This document shows positions 1 through 9,335 of a DNA stretch of 41,132 bases, piece by piece. Position numbers and translations under genes: made by a program. The notes below the pieces were generated by a model. The model did no database searches. It was not told the origin of the DNA and saw nothing but the letters and a program-made list of their open reading frames with translations. Position 1 is the first letter of the stretch. The number at the start of each line of letters is the position of its first letter. This DNA is from Capniomyces stellatus. Taxonomy: Eukaryota; Kickxellomycota; Harpellomycetes; Harpellales; Legeriomycetaceae. Where the stretch lies: NCBI GenBank assembly GCA_001661515.1, contig LUVW01000027.1, positions 126,926-168,057 of the forward strand, read 5' to 3'.

Positions 1-20
1 CCCCCCCCCCCCCCCCCCCC
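1..20. repeat. Poly-C tract at the left contig end
   Basis: Twenty C in a row start the window, immediately followed by AT-rich unique sequence. The right end of the window is a poly-G run, and both multi-base N gaps are embedded in poly-G, so this is probably a homopolymer that stopped assembly. There is no telomere-like repeat next to it. Confidence 0.9.
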
Positions 21-681
21 TAAATCTAAAGTAGGATCAACTAGAATTAAACTGACTCGATTTTACTATAGTAACATTCATAATTTTTCACATTTATTAA
101 CGACCATAACGGCAAATTTCAATAATGAAAAAAAAATAACTAGCCAACTAGAGCTCAAATCGAAAATCTGTTATTTTGGCATGTAATAAATGGTTAACTA
201 GAATATATAATGCCAAATTTATTACAAGAATGTACAATTGTGTTCATTATACCAACCAATATATCCAATTGCACAAAGAATTACATTTGCGAGATTCTCG
301 TGACTTAAACCACAATTATACCAAGAGCCAACGCCTTTCTATTTCAATAAACAATTTTTTACATTATATGATGATCAACTTGGTGGTGGTTATTAGTTGT
401 TGATTCCGAACCATCAATCAATTTGTCAACTAGCCAAGCAGCGTAGCGAAAGTGTAGCTTGTTTAACATTTCCAAATACATAGTTCTATTCAAAAATCAA
501 TCTTCACACTTCAACAACATGGGGTTTCCACCTTATTTTAAATATAGCTTAGGTATACATTAGATTCGATTCCAGTTATGGCATTTCTAAACATCTAAAC
601 ATCTAGTTATATATTCATCTAAATATCTAATCATCTAAATATCTAGTTATATAAATGCTTGGTGTTGAACTGTCGGTCAAT
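21..681. other. Intergenic AT-rich stretch with a short direct repeat
   Basis: No convincing coding region was seen; the one open frame here (176-403) is low-complexity. A 22-base near-identical direct repeat built on CATCTAAAYATCTAGTTATATA lies at 592-613 and 632-653, with a related CATCTAAATATCTAA between them. This stretch probably holds the 3' flank of the minus-strand terminal exon at 682-819. Confidence 0.6.
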
Positions 682-819
682 TCATGTTTGAACTTGGCAT
701 CCTGCGTATGTGTCTTCTGGAATGATTTTTGACAGGTATCCGCTGTACTCTGTCCAATCGCACTTTGACAGATCACACCAGGCTTTATTTGTCTCTTTAT
801 CAACTGGCAACTCAATCAC
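682..819 (-). CDS. Orphan terminal exon of an unidentified spliced gene
   Basis: On the minus strand a long T run ending in NAG (the N is at 822) makes a strong splice acceptor. It is followed by a 45-codon open exon beginning VIELPVDKETNKAWCDLSKC and ending GCQVQT with a TGA stop. Composition is balanced, with W, C, D and E, and unlike the low-complexity frames nearby. The intron would run upstream through the T/C-rich stretch (plus-strand A/G-rich, about 823-960). A short upstream exon near 1090-1125 could join in frame through a weak GTTGGT donor, but I could not settle it. I do not recognise the family; two closely spaced Cys and the acidic end are all that can be said. Upstream exons may be missing or unseen. 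Confidence 0.45.
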   Translation of the reverse strand: MIELPVDKETNKAWCDLSKCDWTEYSGYLSKIIPEDTYAGCQVQT

Positions 820-822
820 CTN

Positions 823-1749
823 AAAAAAAAAAAAAGTCACTGGCATAATGTTGTAAAAGCGAAAAAGAAAAAGAAGAGTAAAAAAAGAAAGCGAAAAAGA
901 AAAAGGCAAAAAGTTGGATGAAAACAAAAAAAAAAAAAAAGATTAAGTAAAAAAGTAAAGAAAAAGGAAGGGAGAGTAACTTGCTTTTAATAATTTAGTA
1001 TAAATTGAAGATTTATTATAGTAAACCAAACTACAGCAACAGAATCAAGATCATCTTGACAAGGATAAGAACAAAAATAAAATAATTACCAACTTTAAAG
1101 ATCACAACAGGCAATAGGCAAGACTTTGGCTAATTGCGATATTAGCAGACACAATTTTATTTACAACTAATTTGTACTTTTTCTTTTTCAACTCACACTC
1201 TTTATGATTGATAAACTTTCTAGTATATAACATAACGAATAGGTTTATTTTTTTTTAAAAAAGATATTCATATTCCGAGTACTTTATATAAATATTCGCT
1301 CATCAAGATAGCTTTTATAGACAAAATATATATATTCCAGTTTAATAACTTTTCATCGTTTATTTTTGATATTTGCATCGAGAACAAGGCTTGGCGATAA
1401 TTTTGGGGGAAAAAAACTATTCTCAACTCTAAGATTGCAAGGATAAATAGATTAAGAGATTGAAGCAGGCAGTGAACAAAAGAAAGAAGCAAAAGAAAGG
1501 AAAGAAAAGAAAAGAAGGAAGAGACAGTGATTTGTATATTCAGGATTAAGAGAATCTCGCGTACAAATAGATAACAGCGGTAATATAGTAAAGGGAAGTA
1601 AAGGAGAAAGCAAAGGAAATAAAGGGAAAAGAAAGTAGCACTACAAAAGGGGGATTGATTCAAAAGATAAAGATAAAGGAAAGGACAGAGAGATAGCAGT
1701 GATATAAATAAATAAATAAAAAGAAAAGAAAAGGAAATAAAATATAAAG
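823..1749. promoter_or_regulatory. DHH1 upstream region: TATA-like box and purine-rich leader
   Basis: A TATATAA element sits near 1285 (context ACTTTATATAAATATTCG). From about 1430 to the DHH1 start codon the plus strand is almost pure A/G (AAAGAAAGGAAAGAAAAG type), which looks like a long purine-rich 5' leader. The left part (823-960) is also A-rich and serves as the reverse complement of the putative T-rich intron of the minus-strand exon. No other gene is supported here. Confidence 0.4.
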
Positions 1750-3438
1750 ATGGCGAGTGCAAAAGCAAAAAGCTTGGCAGATGATGGGCAAGATTGGAAG
1801 CAGCAGCTAAATTTGCCAGAGAAGGATACACGTTTACAGACAGAGGACGTGACGGCAACAAAGGGGAATGAGTTTGAGGATTACTATTTAAAGCGAGAGT
1901 TGTTGATGGGGATATTTGAGGCAGGATTTGAACGGCCTTCACCGATTCAGGAGGAGTCGATACCAATAGCGCTGACAGGGAGAGATATACTGGCACGAGC
2001 AAAGAACGGGACAGGGAAGACAGCGGCGTTTGTGATACCGGCATTAGAAAAGATAAACACAGGAAACCCAGATGTGCAGAGTTTGATACTGGTGCCAACA
2101 AGAGAATTGGCGCTGCAAACATCGCAGGTATGCAAGATGCTAGGGAAACACATGAACATCCAGGTGATGGTGACAACGGGAGGAACAACGCTAAAAGACG
2201 ACATTATGCGACTATCGGAAACAGTGCACGTGGTGGTGGGCACACCGGGAAGAGTGTTGGATCTTGCCAGCAAGGGAGTGATCGACCTGGCAAGAGCAGA
2301 AACGTTTATTATGGACGAGGCAGACAAGCTGTTGAGTCCCGAGTTTACGCCAGTTATTGAGCAGCTGTTGGGATTTTTCCCCAAGAAGAGACAGATTCTG
2401 CTCTACTCGGCCACGTTCCCGCTGGTGGTCAAGACGTTTAAGGACAAGCACATGGTCAAGCCATACGAAATCAACCTGATGGACGAGCTGACACTGAGAG
2501 GCGTTACGCAGTACTATGCATTTGTTGAGGAGAAGCAGAAGGTACACTGCCTCAACACTCTGTTCTCCAAGCTCCAAATCAACCAATCAATCATCTTCTG
2601 CAACTCCACTAACCGTGTTGAACTGCTCGCCCGCAAAATCACCGAGCTCGGCTACTCCTGCTTCTACTCCCACGCCCGTATGCTCCAGTCCCACCGCAAC
2701 CGCGTCTTCCACGACTTCCGCAATGGCGCATGTAGAAACCTCGTTTGCTCTGACCTCCTCACTCGTGGTATTGATATCCAGGCCGTAAACGTCGTCATCA
2801 ACTTTGACTTCCCCAGAAACGCCGAAACTTACCTCCACAGAATCGGTCGTTCTGGTCGCTTTGGCCACCTTGGTATTGCCATCAATCTCGTTACCTACGA
2901 GGACCGCTTCAACCTCTACAAAATCGAACAGGAACTCGGCACCGAAATCCAACCAATCCCCCCAATCATCGACAAACGTCTCTACGTTGCCCCCTCCGCA
3001 ATCGACGAAGAACCCCAGCAACCCCAGCCAAGATCCCAGCAAATGATTGCCCAACAAGCCCAAAACAACCAACAGTCCCAAAATCGACGCCACCCACATT
3101 CCCACCACCACAACAATCGCCCAGCTGGCCCCCCAGGTCTCCGCAACAACAGACCCCAAAATCCAAATTTCCCCCAAGAAAATGGCCCCCCCGGATACAA
3201 CAACCAAAATCAAAATCAAAGGTACAACAACAACGATAATGATAATAACCAACAAAACCAACAAAACCAACAACAACAAGGTCAATATTTCCCTCAAAAC
3301 CAAAATCAAAACCAAAATCAAAATCAAAACAGACAATACCGCAACCCCAACCCCAATTCCAACCCCAACCCCAACAAAAACAAAAGTAACAACAACAACA
3401 ACAACTACAACAACAACTTTGGTAATGGCTCCAATTAG
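1750..3438 (+). CDS. DHH1: DEAD-box RNA helicase Dhh1 (DDX6/Ste13 family)
   Basis: Cytoplasmic ATP-dependent RNA helicase that activates decapping and translational repression, a P-body component. The 562-residue product has every family motif in order: Q motif around F60-Q67, motif I AKNGTGKT at 84-91, PTREL at 116, TPGR at 165, DEAD at 189-192, SAT at 220-222, IIFCNS at 281, LLTRGID at 336 and HRIGRSGR at 363-370. The flanking text ([35 protein letters not shown]) is specific for Dhh1/DDX6 rather than eIF4A. Residues about 418-562 form an N/Q/P-rich low-complexity tail with NQNQ and NNN runs, longer than in animals and typical of fungal Dhh1 proteins that phase-separate. There is no intron. 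The ATG is preceded by a purine-rich leader. Base use drifts strikingly: the first half is A/G-rich, the second C-rich, and the 3' flank T-rich. Confidence 0.97.
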   Translation: MASAKAKSLADDGQDWKQQLNLPEKDTRLQTEDVTATKGNEFEDYYLKRELLMGIFEAGFERPSPIQEESIPIALTGRDILARAKNGTGKTAAFVIPALEKINTGNPDVQSLILVPTRELALQTSQVCKMLGKHMNIQVMVTTGGTTLKDDIMRLSETVHVVVGTPGRVLDLASKGVIDLARAETFIMDEADKLLSPEFTPVIEQLLGFFPKKRQILLYSATFPLVVKTFKDKHMVKPYEINLMDELTLRGVTQYYAFVEEKQKVHCLNTLFSKLQINQSIIFCNSTNRVELLARKITELGYSCFYSHARMLQSHRNRVFHDFRNGACRNLVCSDLLTRGIDIQAVNVVINFDFPRNAETYLHRIGRSGRFGHLGIAINLVTYEDRFNLYKIEQELGTEIQPIPPIIDKRLYVAPSAIDEEPQQPQPRSQQMIAQQAQNNQQSQNRRHPHSHHHNNRPAGPPGLRNNRPQNPNFPQENGPPGYNNQNQNQRYNNNDNDNNQQNQQNQQQQGQYFPQNQNQNQNQNQNRQYRNPNPNSNPNPNKNKSNNNNNNYNNNFGNGSN

Positions 3439-4235
3439 ATTGTCTCTTGTGCCATTGGACCCTTGATAATAGATTTTTTTTCTATTTCTATTCCTTTTGT
3501 TTTTTTTTCTTTTTTTTTTTTTTTTTTTTTTTCAACACCACAACTACTAGGAATTTAACTTGAAATAAAAATAATAAAAAAAAAACTTGCATTAAAAATT
3601 ATACATTAAGAACCTATTACTTTTTTTTTATTTTTTAATTGGTTTTTTTTTGTCCAATTTTTAAGTGACCTTTCAAACTCAAAAGCTTCAGTCTTATTGA
3701 AACGTGATTTTTAATAGCTTTACTGTTTTTACCTTGATTCTCTATAACCGCCTTCTCAATAAAAACTCGAGCGTCTTTATTCATCAGATGGCCCTATAAA
3801 CTTACCGTTTATTGAAGCTCAGACATACCGGCTACATTGCCTCGCCATTGCTTATCCAGCGTATTTGATCTTATTGCCATTCAAGAGTAATGGCTGATTT
3901 CCTGACTGCGATTTGACTCTTTACTGTAACTATTCACATCTGTTTGTCAACACCCAAATTGACTGTGAGTGTTATACATCGATCTTTCCTTAGTACTATC
4001 GTTTTGTCACTTCATTCCTACTACCTCGCATTGCTGTTGTTCGTTTGTATAAATGTAAACAGTATGCTGCTGGATCCCAAACTCTATAAAGAGCAGGTTT
4101 TTTTTAAAAAAAAAAAAGGGAAAAGAAAAAGAAAAGACTTACTCCCATCACATTACATCTTGCCCAATAGTTTTATTTCTGATTTTCAGTTCCAGTTGGT
4201 GTTATAAACAGAAGGTATAGTTATCCAATAGTAAA
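3439..4235. other. Intergenic: DHH1 3' flank and HMG-A promoter
   Basis: A T-rich tract (3474-3532) follows the DHH1 stop and probably carries its 3' processing signals. TATA-like sequences lie near 4049 (TGTATAAATG) and 4083 (CTCTATAAAG), 150-190 bases before the HMG-A start. A single copy of the 14-bp minisatellite unit (TTATTGAAGCTCAG) occurs at about 3809-3822. A hydrophobic open frame at 3944-4207 has no supporting features and is not called. Confidence 0.5.
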
Positions 4236-5390
4236 ATGGAAGTTGACGATTGCCAAACAAACTCTAAAACTGATCCCAACTTGTTTGTTGATTTATCAGC
4301 GTATGCTGGTATCGGAACGGACCAGGACACATCTGCGTCAGATATTGTTTTGCAGCTAAAAGAGATGTCAGAGTATTTGCACAAGTTTTATAGCAGTTAT
4401 AACACACCAGAAGCGGAAAGTTCCGTTACTTTTGAACAGGACAAGGAAAGTGTGTGCAAAAGCGGTGATTATAGCTATATTGACGTTGATGATGTTCAGG
4501 GATCTGTAGTTAAAAATCCAGTATTAGATTTGAATCAAAATCTGGAATTGGGTTTAGATCTAAATATGGACTTGGATATGTACTTGGATCCAATTGATGC
4601 ACCAGAAACAGCAAACCAGTCAGTCAAAAAATCAAAATCAAAACCAAGACCAAAGCCAACAAAGCCAAAACCAAAACCAACAGAGGGTTTGGAAAAGGTG
4701 ACAAAGCCACCAAACGCCTTTATGATATATAGATCAATGTTCCACAAGTTCTACTTGCAGTATTATCCAAATGCACAGGCCAAACACATTTCGCCAATAA
4801 TCTCGCACAACTGGAAGCACATCTCATCATCGTCAAAACGGGTGTTTTTGGACAGGTCGAATTATTTAAAGTTGGAGTACATGGACACAACAAGTAAAAA
4901 TGATAAAGACATTGATTTCAGCTGCGGTGACAACGCCGAATGTGACTGCGACTGTGATGAGTGTGGGCCTGTACATTGCCCTGATAACAACACGTTGGAG
5001 CTAGATAAAATTATGTCTTTGAGGCCGCAGATTCCACCCAGTGTACTCCTAACCCCCGAGTTTCCCTCACAACAACATATGTTTTTGCAGCACTTGTTCA
5101 ATTCCCACATAAATGAGAGTATCAATCCACTCAATACCCACAACATTGACTCAAATACAAACTACCTCCACGCACCAACCGACCCAAACTATCTCTATAC
5201 GCAGAACCAGGAGCTAAACATCTATGACTTGCTGAATCAGTTGGTCTACCAAGAATCCGAGTTGGGTGTTTTGGGCTCAACTAATAATTGTGTTGATATT
5301 GACACAAACACCGGTATTTGTGCTCAGTTTGAGTCTTGTGGCGATACTGGCAACATTGGCGATATTGTACACAACAGTGAGTACACTTAA
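4236..5390 (+). CDS. HMG-A: MATA-type HMG-box transcription factor
   Basis: Sequence-specific DNA-binding protein of the fungal mating-type/SOX-like HMG class, acting in the nucleus. The 384-residue product has an acidic N-terminus and a basic P/K stretch (KSKPRPKPTKPKPKP, about 130-145) that could be a nuclear localisation signal. The HMG box at about 157-225 has the MATA signature KPPNAFMIYR, then QAKHISPIISHNWK and a basic helix. Directly after the box a cysteine cluster (C230, C236, C238, C240, C243, C248) is set in acidic residues, which is unusual for this family and could bind a metal. The C-terminal half is N/Q/L-rich and may be an activation region. It lacks the GYTPILIPNK motif of HMG-B and HMG-C. 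No intron. It is first of four co-oriented related genes downstream of DHH1. Mating-type function is inference. Confidence 0.85.
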   Translation: MEVDDCQTNSKTDPNLFVDLSAYAGIGTDQDTSASDIVLQLKEMSEYLHKFYSSYNTPEAESSVTFEQDKESVCKSGDYSYIDVDDVQGSVVKNPVLDLNQNLELGLDLNMDLDMYLDPIDAPETANQSVKKSKSKPRPKPTKPKPKPTEGLEKVTKPPNAFMIYRSMFHKFYLQYYPNAQAKHISPIISHNWKHISSSSKRVFLDRSNYLKLEYMDTTSKNDKDIDFSCGDNAECDCDCDECGPVHCPDNNTLELDKIMSLRPQIPPSVLLTPEFPSQQHMFLQHLFNSHINESINPLNTHNIDSNTNYLHAPTDPNYLYTQNQELNIYDLLNQLVYQESELGVLGSTNNCVDIDTNTGICAQFESCGDTGNIGDIVHNSEYT

Positions 5391-6058
5391 TGGTATATTT
5401 TTAACAAAAATAGCAGCATGTTCTTATCAACTTTATTTTCGTTACGTCTCTTTACACAGGTCAACAGCAAACAAGCAAAATCGTCGACTACAAAGTAGTT
5501 TGCTAAACTTTTTTCAAGTACAAAAAAAAAACGGGGTTTATTCTCGTGTATTTTTCCACCTCCAATAAAACCTCACAAATCCATGCTTCTCTCTTTTGAA
5601 CTTTTCCTTTTAAATCATGTAGTCCAATTATCATGCACCATTTAACAACTTTTTTTTCTTTTTCCTCCGCCTTGTTTAAATCAGGCTTCATCGGTGCTGA
5701 ATAAGGAAACTCATTCCAACTTAAAGGTCCATTATAAAACGCACACACAAGCAAGTGATTCGTACAGGAATAATGCTAATAGATATTTATTTACTCCCGG
5801 TTTTGTTTTGCCTTGTTAACATCACATAAAAAAGCAAAACGGTATAAACTTACTGCAATACGTATATCAAGCTGTTTATTTTACTTTTTTTTTAAATTGT
5901 TAGGCGGTTGAATAATGTATAAATACCATCAGCACTCTGACCAGAAAAATAAGCTCCACATGGAATTCTGATCTTTTATAGGTACAAGATACACGCACAC
6001 GCACTGTATACATACATACATACATACATACATACATACATACATACATACATACTCA
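5391..6058. promoter_or_regulatory. Intergenic with TATA box upstream of the box-less HMG relative
   Basis: No gene was seen. A good TATA element, TATAAATA, lies at 5918-5925, about 135 bases before the ATG at 6059. This suggests that the small downstream gene is, or recently was, transcribed from its own promoter. The remainder is AT-rich, with antisense open frames lacking any domain. Confidence 0.4.
6008..6055. repeat. (CATA)n tetranucleotide microsatellite
   Basis: About twelve near-perfect CATA units end four bases before the ATG at 6059, so the array would form the end of the 5' leader of the small downstream gene. Length variation here could alter its expression or start-site context. 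Confidence 0.9.
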
Positions 6059-6250
6059 ATGTGCGACTCACCAAACAACAGTCCAAGTGACAACAAAGGA
6101 TACACGTATATCTATGTCTCAAATGAGCTGATTAACAATGGATATAGTCTCGTCTTTACAAAGATAAACAGCATTACTTCCAACTTTACTATTGAATTCA
6201 AACTCAAAAGTGATAAATGTGGCAAAAGTGGATCAGATACGCGTTTGTAG
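6059..6250 (+). CDS. Truncated, box-less relative of HMG-B and HMG-C
   Basis: A 63-residue product that ends in TAG. Residues 14-31 (GYTYIYVSNELINNGYSL) align with the conserved N-terminal block of HMG-B (GYTPILIPNKYMSSGYKI) and HMG-C (GYTPILIPNKCFRKGCFL). The following stretch (VFTKIN versus LICQVRN and VVSKIKN) also matches, so homology extends over about 35 residues. No HMG box follows in any frame before 6900. It therefore looks like a gene that lost its DNA-binding half, either a pseudogene remnant or a small protein keeping only the N-terminal module. A TATA box at 5918 and an intact frame favour expression. It lies between HMG-A and HMG-B on the same strand. Confidence 0.5.
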   Translation: MCDSPNNSPSDNKGYTYIYVSNELINNGYSLVFTKINSITSNFTIEFKLKSDKCGKSGSDTRL

Positions 6251-7407
6251 TCATTAGCTTGGTCACGTGTCTCCGGAATACTCGACTTGATACAGTATAA
6301 CCAACGGTCGGTAAATGAATTGAAAATTTGGAGTACTTGGTGAAAATATAATAGTATTTTATCTATAGATATTCGCTATATCGATATTTGGCTTGATCCG
6401 GATTAGGTTGATTTAAATAGGTACTCTGTTTCTTTGACCAAAGAAGTTTATTTCAATTAAATTAGATTTGGAGCTTTTGTTTGTTTGTTTGTTCCCCCCA
6501 CCTCATTTTTTGCGCCAAATTTCGTAATTTAAGCAAAACATGTATTGTTTTGATGATATTAAAGATACTGTAATAAGGTCATAACTTCTTTGTTTTCAAA
6601 CCTTAATGAGGTCTGGTATAAAAGATACCATTTATTTTAGGTTAAATGAACGGTGCAATTATACCCTGCTAATGAATATATACTGCATCGCACCAATTAG
6701 AAAGAGGGGAGTGGGTGAGAGATATACTGATTTTGGCTCTAGAAATATAACTTTTGGACAAAATCTTCTTTGATGGGTCGATTCCTAAAAGCAAATAAAA
6801 TTAGCAGTCCTTTTCCAGAAAATACAAATTAAAAATCCAGAAAGACTTGCACAACAACTAAAAGCAACGCAAAGTGCTTGGTTTTTAGAGCCAGTAAACA
6901 TAAACTTTGCATGTCAGATCAAACAAAGTATCAGGCCTCGAACTAGCTCAAAGGCATTAAGTACTCGTTTGAGTTGTTTATTTAGGTGAAAAGCGAATCT
7001 CAACCATAGTGTGTAAATGGCTCTAAACTTTAATATATGTCGATTTGTCAATATGCGCAGAACATCTGTTGCCATATTTACAGTGTGTACAAGCCGGAGC
7101 AACAGCTTATACAAAAGTGTTAGCACCTATTGATACTATCAAGCAATCGAAAGTGTATAAATAACTCAATAGAGCTATGTGTGTATCACAATTTAATTTA
7201 CTCTTGTTTTTTATTCTATTGATCTTTATATAATAGATCATTATCACAGTACTGGTATATACATCTACAACATCAAAGCAAAAAGTTACCAATTCTTTTG
7301 TTTTAATTTTAATTTTTATTGAAAGTTCTTTTATTTTTTTATTGCAAGTGAGAACCATCAATTTTTAACCTTAACAAAGGACGCTTGGCTAACAGAGACA
7401 GCTAAAT
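6251..7407. other. Intergenic between the truncated relative and HMG-B
   Basis: I searched this stretch for a leftover HMG box and found none. A TATA element (TATAAATA, 7155-7162) lies about 250 bases before the HMG-B start. A palindromic GGTATAAAAGATACC occurs at about 6615-6629. Antisense frames at 6914-7126 and 7107-7361 show no recognisable domain. Confidence 0.5.
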
Positions 7408-8379
7408 ATGGCTAAGCCTCAAATACATAACTTGTACCCAATCGATGCACATTTTAGAGACAGTATTACACAGCTGGACTCAAATGGCATGGTTGTAGAA
7501 ACAGGCTATACCCCGATTTTAATCCCTAATAAGTACATGAGCAGTGGATATAAAATATTAATTTGCCAAGTCAGAAACAAAGAGGATCAAGAAAATATGT
7601 TTAATTTGGGTCTAATAGTTGATAATCTCGGAAGCAGAGAGTATAGCAGTGAGATAGAAGCAAGCGGTATACAGCTTGAAAACAGAGTAAAAGAACCAAT
7701 ATTCACACCACCGTCCAATTCAAGCCTCAACCACAGTAACAGGCATCCACGTATGTTATCAAATTCCGTTGATAGAGTTCGTAAAACAAACTATTGCAGC
7801 TCCAAGGATAAAAAAAAGGATCCAGGAAAGCCACCAAATGCATTCATACTTTACCGCCGGGACAAGCACAAGTTTATGCTGATGAATAGCCCAAAGCTAC
7901 AAGCACGCCACTTGTCATCGCAAATAGCCATTATGTGGAGAGACGAGAAACCGCAGGTGAAAAAGTACTACCAAGACCAAGCAAAGGTTGAGAAGCAGTT
8001 GTTCAAGAAGAATTTGGACATGGGTATGCTGCTAAAGAGCAAGCAAGAAGGTTTGGAAAAGTCCGGATATATCTCGTTAAATAGTCTGATTGAACCAAAT
8101 TTACAGCTATGCTCGGAATTCCTAAAACCAATTAGCCCAAACTACCAAAGCAGCAACAGCCTGACATACAGCGCTTTTGGAAATATTAGCCCATCAGAAA
8201 ACCAACCAGACTTTTCGCTACCACTAGTTTTTCCAAACAGGTTTCACACAAACGAGTTTTTAAGTGGAAACAGAGAGGTAATGCATTTGACCAGCCCGAA
8301 CCTAAACACCAACTTTCTAGCAGACCAAGAACTGAGCTTTATGAGCGACATGAATATTCTGAACCCATATGACTATTAG
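7408..8379 (+). CDS. HMG-B: MATA-type HMG-box transcription factor with GYTPILIPNK module
   Basis: A 323-residue nuclear DNA-binding protein. It has an N-terminal conserved block at about 33-57 (GYTPILIPNK then SSGYKILICQVRN), shared with HMG-C and the 63-residue relative and not known to me as a named domain. A variable S/N-rich linker carries a basic KDKKKD stretch just before the box. The HMG box is at about 141-207, with the signature KPPNAFILYRRDKHKF, ARHLSSQIAIMWR and a K/Q-rich third helix. The tail of about 115 residues is N/S/P/F-rich with repeated ISP and SPN motifs and is probably a disordered regulatory region. No intron. KPPNAFILYR is characteristic of fungal MAT1-2 and sex-locus HMG proteins, so a sexual-development role is likely but inferred. 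It lies upstream of the minisatellite and HMG-C. Confidence 0.85.
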   Translation: MAKPQIHNLYPIDAHFRDSITQLDSNGMVVETGYTPILIPNKYMSSGYKILICQVRNKEDQENMFNLGLIVDNLGSREYSSEIEASGIQLENRVKEPIFTPPSNSSLNHSNRHPRMLSNSVDRVRKTNYCSSKDKKKDPGKPPNAFILYRRDKHKFMLMNSPKLQARHLSSQIAIMWRDEKPQVKKYYQDQAKVEKQLFKKNLDMGMLLKSKQEGLEKSGYISLNSLIEPNLQLCSEFLKPISPNYQSSNSLTYSAFGNISPSENQPDFSLPLVFPNRFHTNEFLSGNREVMHLTSPNLNTNFLADQELSFMSDMNILNPYDY

Positions 8380-9335
8380 CCATTAAATATCTCTAATTTA
8401 TTTACTTAATTTATCTATTATGTTTATTTTGGCTATATTGACTATCCACTGATACCATTTAGTTTCATCATTTGTATTTAATAATCAATAAATAACAGCT
8501 TTGCAGTAAAAAAATAATAATGGTATACTCTGGTCATGTAAGCGCTTGGTTAGTTATTGAATTTTTTTGTGAAGTACGAGTATAAAACTTGGTACAAAGT
8601 AAAAACTCTGTTGGCATATCAATGCCCATTAGTTTATTTAGACTGATACTAGCCAGTGTTTTGGTAAACGGTTCGTGCTTTTATTTTATTTTTATTAATG
8701 AGTGATAGTAATAAAAAGATTACTAGCCATCTATTGAGGCTTGGCTATTGAAGCTCAGCTAAGTATGGGTTATTGAGGCTGAGTTGTTGAAGCTTGGCTA
8801 TTGAATGAAAGCTATCGAGTATTAACTATTGAATGGAAGCTATTGAGTATGAACTATTGAGTATGAATTATTGAATGAAAGCTATTGAATGGAAGCTATT
8901 GAGTATGAACTATTGAGTATGGACTATTGAATGAAAGCTATTGAATATAAGCTATTGAGTATGAACTATTGAATGTGAGCTATTGAGTATGAACTATTGA
9001 ATGGAAGCTATTGAGTATGAAATATTGAAATTGTATTATTGATGTTTAAAGATGAACTGTGTTCTATTGAAATCGGTCTATTGATGGATCAACTTTTTTT
9101 CGATGTCTATAGTAATTTAAAGATGCTAAGTTGAAATTGTTACTCTTTATTTTTAAATTGCAAGAGTGTACGCCTGAAGTTAAAGATTTATAACAGCGTA
9201 CACCTGCCTTGATTCCAGCAATACATAAAGTTTTTTCAATTACAGAACCAGGTTGATTAAAATAGCTATAACTTTCGATTAGAGTATATAGTTGTTGATT
9301 AATAACAGCGTATAAGAATCAACAATCGTGTAGAA
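8380..9335. other. Intergenic between HMG-B and HMG-C
   Basis: Mostly AT-rich, with a large 14-bp minisatellite array listed separately. A TATATAG element near 9283 lies about 50 bases before the HMG-C start. No coding region was seen. Confidence 0.5.
8731..9035. repeat. 14-bp minisatellite array (about 21 units)
   Basis: Units of 14 bases with consensus CTATTGARTRKRAR run almost continuously from 8731, with a short 11-base interruption at 8759-8769. From 8798 seventeen units follow without a break. Two unit types alternate, roughly CTATTGAGTATGAA and CTATTGAATGRAAG, hinting at a 28-base higher-order repeat that spread by duplication. The period is not a multiple of three and the array is not coding. 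It sits between two HMG paralogues. Confidence 0.92.

Noticed and set aside
1..20. Telomere end
   Set aside because: Pure C with no adjacent telomeric repeat; it matches the poly-G assembly breaks elsewhere.
1268..2188. 306-codon minus-strand frame rich in L, S and F
   Set aside because: It is antisense to the DHH1 leader and 5' half; the hydrophobic look comes from the purine-rich sense strand read backwards.
2587..3336. 249-codon minus-strand frame rich in V, L and G
   Set aside because: Antisense to the C-terminal part of DHH1, a by-product of its C-rich coding strand and N/Q repeats.
1750..3438. eIF4A or Ded1 as identity of the helicase
   Set aside because: The [20 protein letters not shown] and [11 protein letters not shown] text and the N/Q tail fit Dhh1/DDX6.
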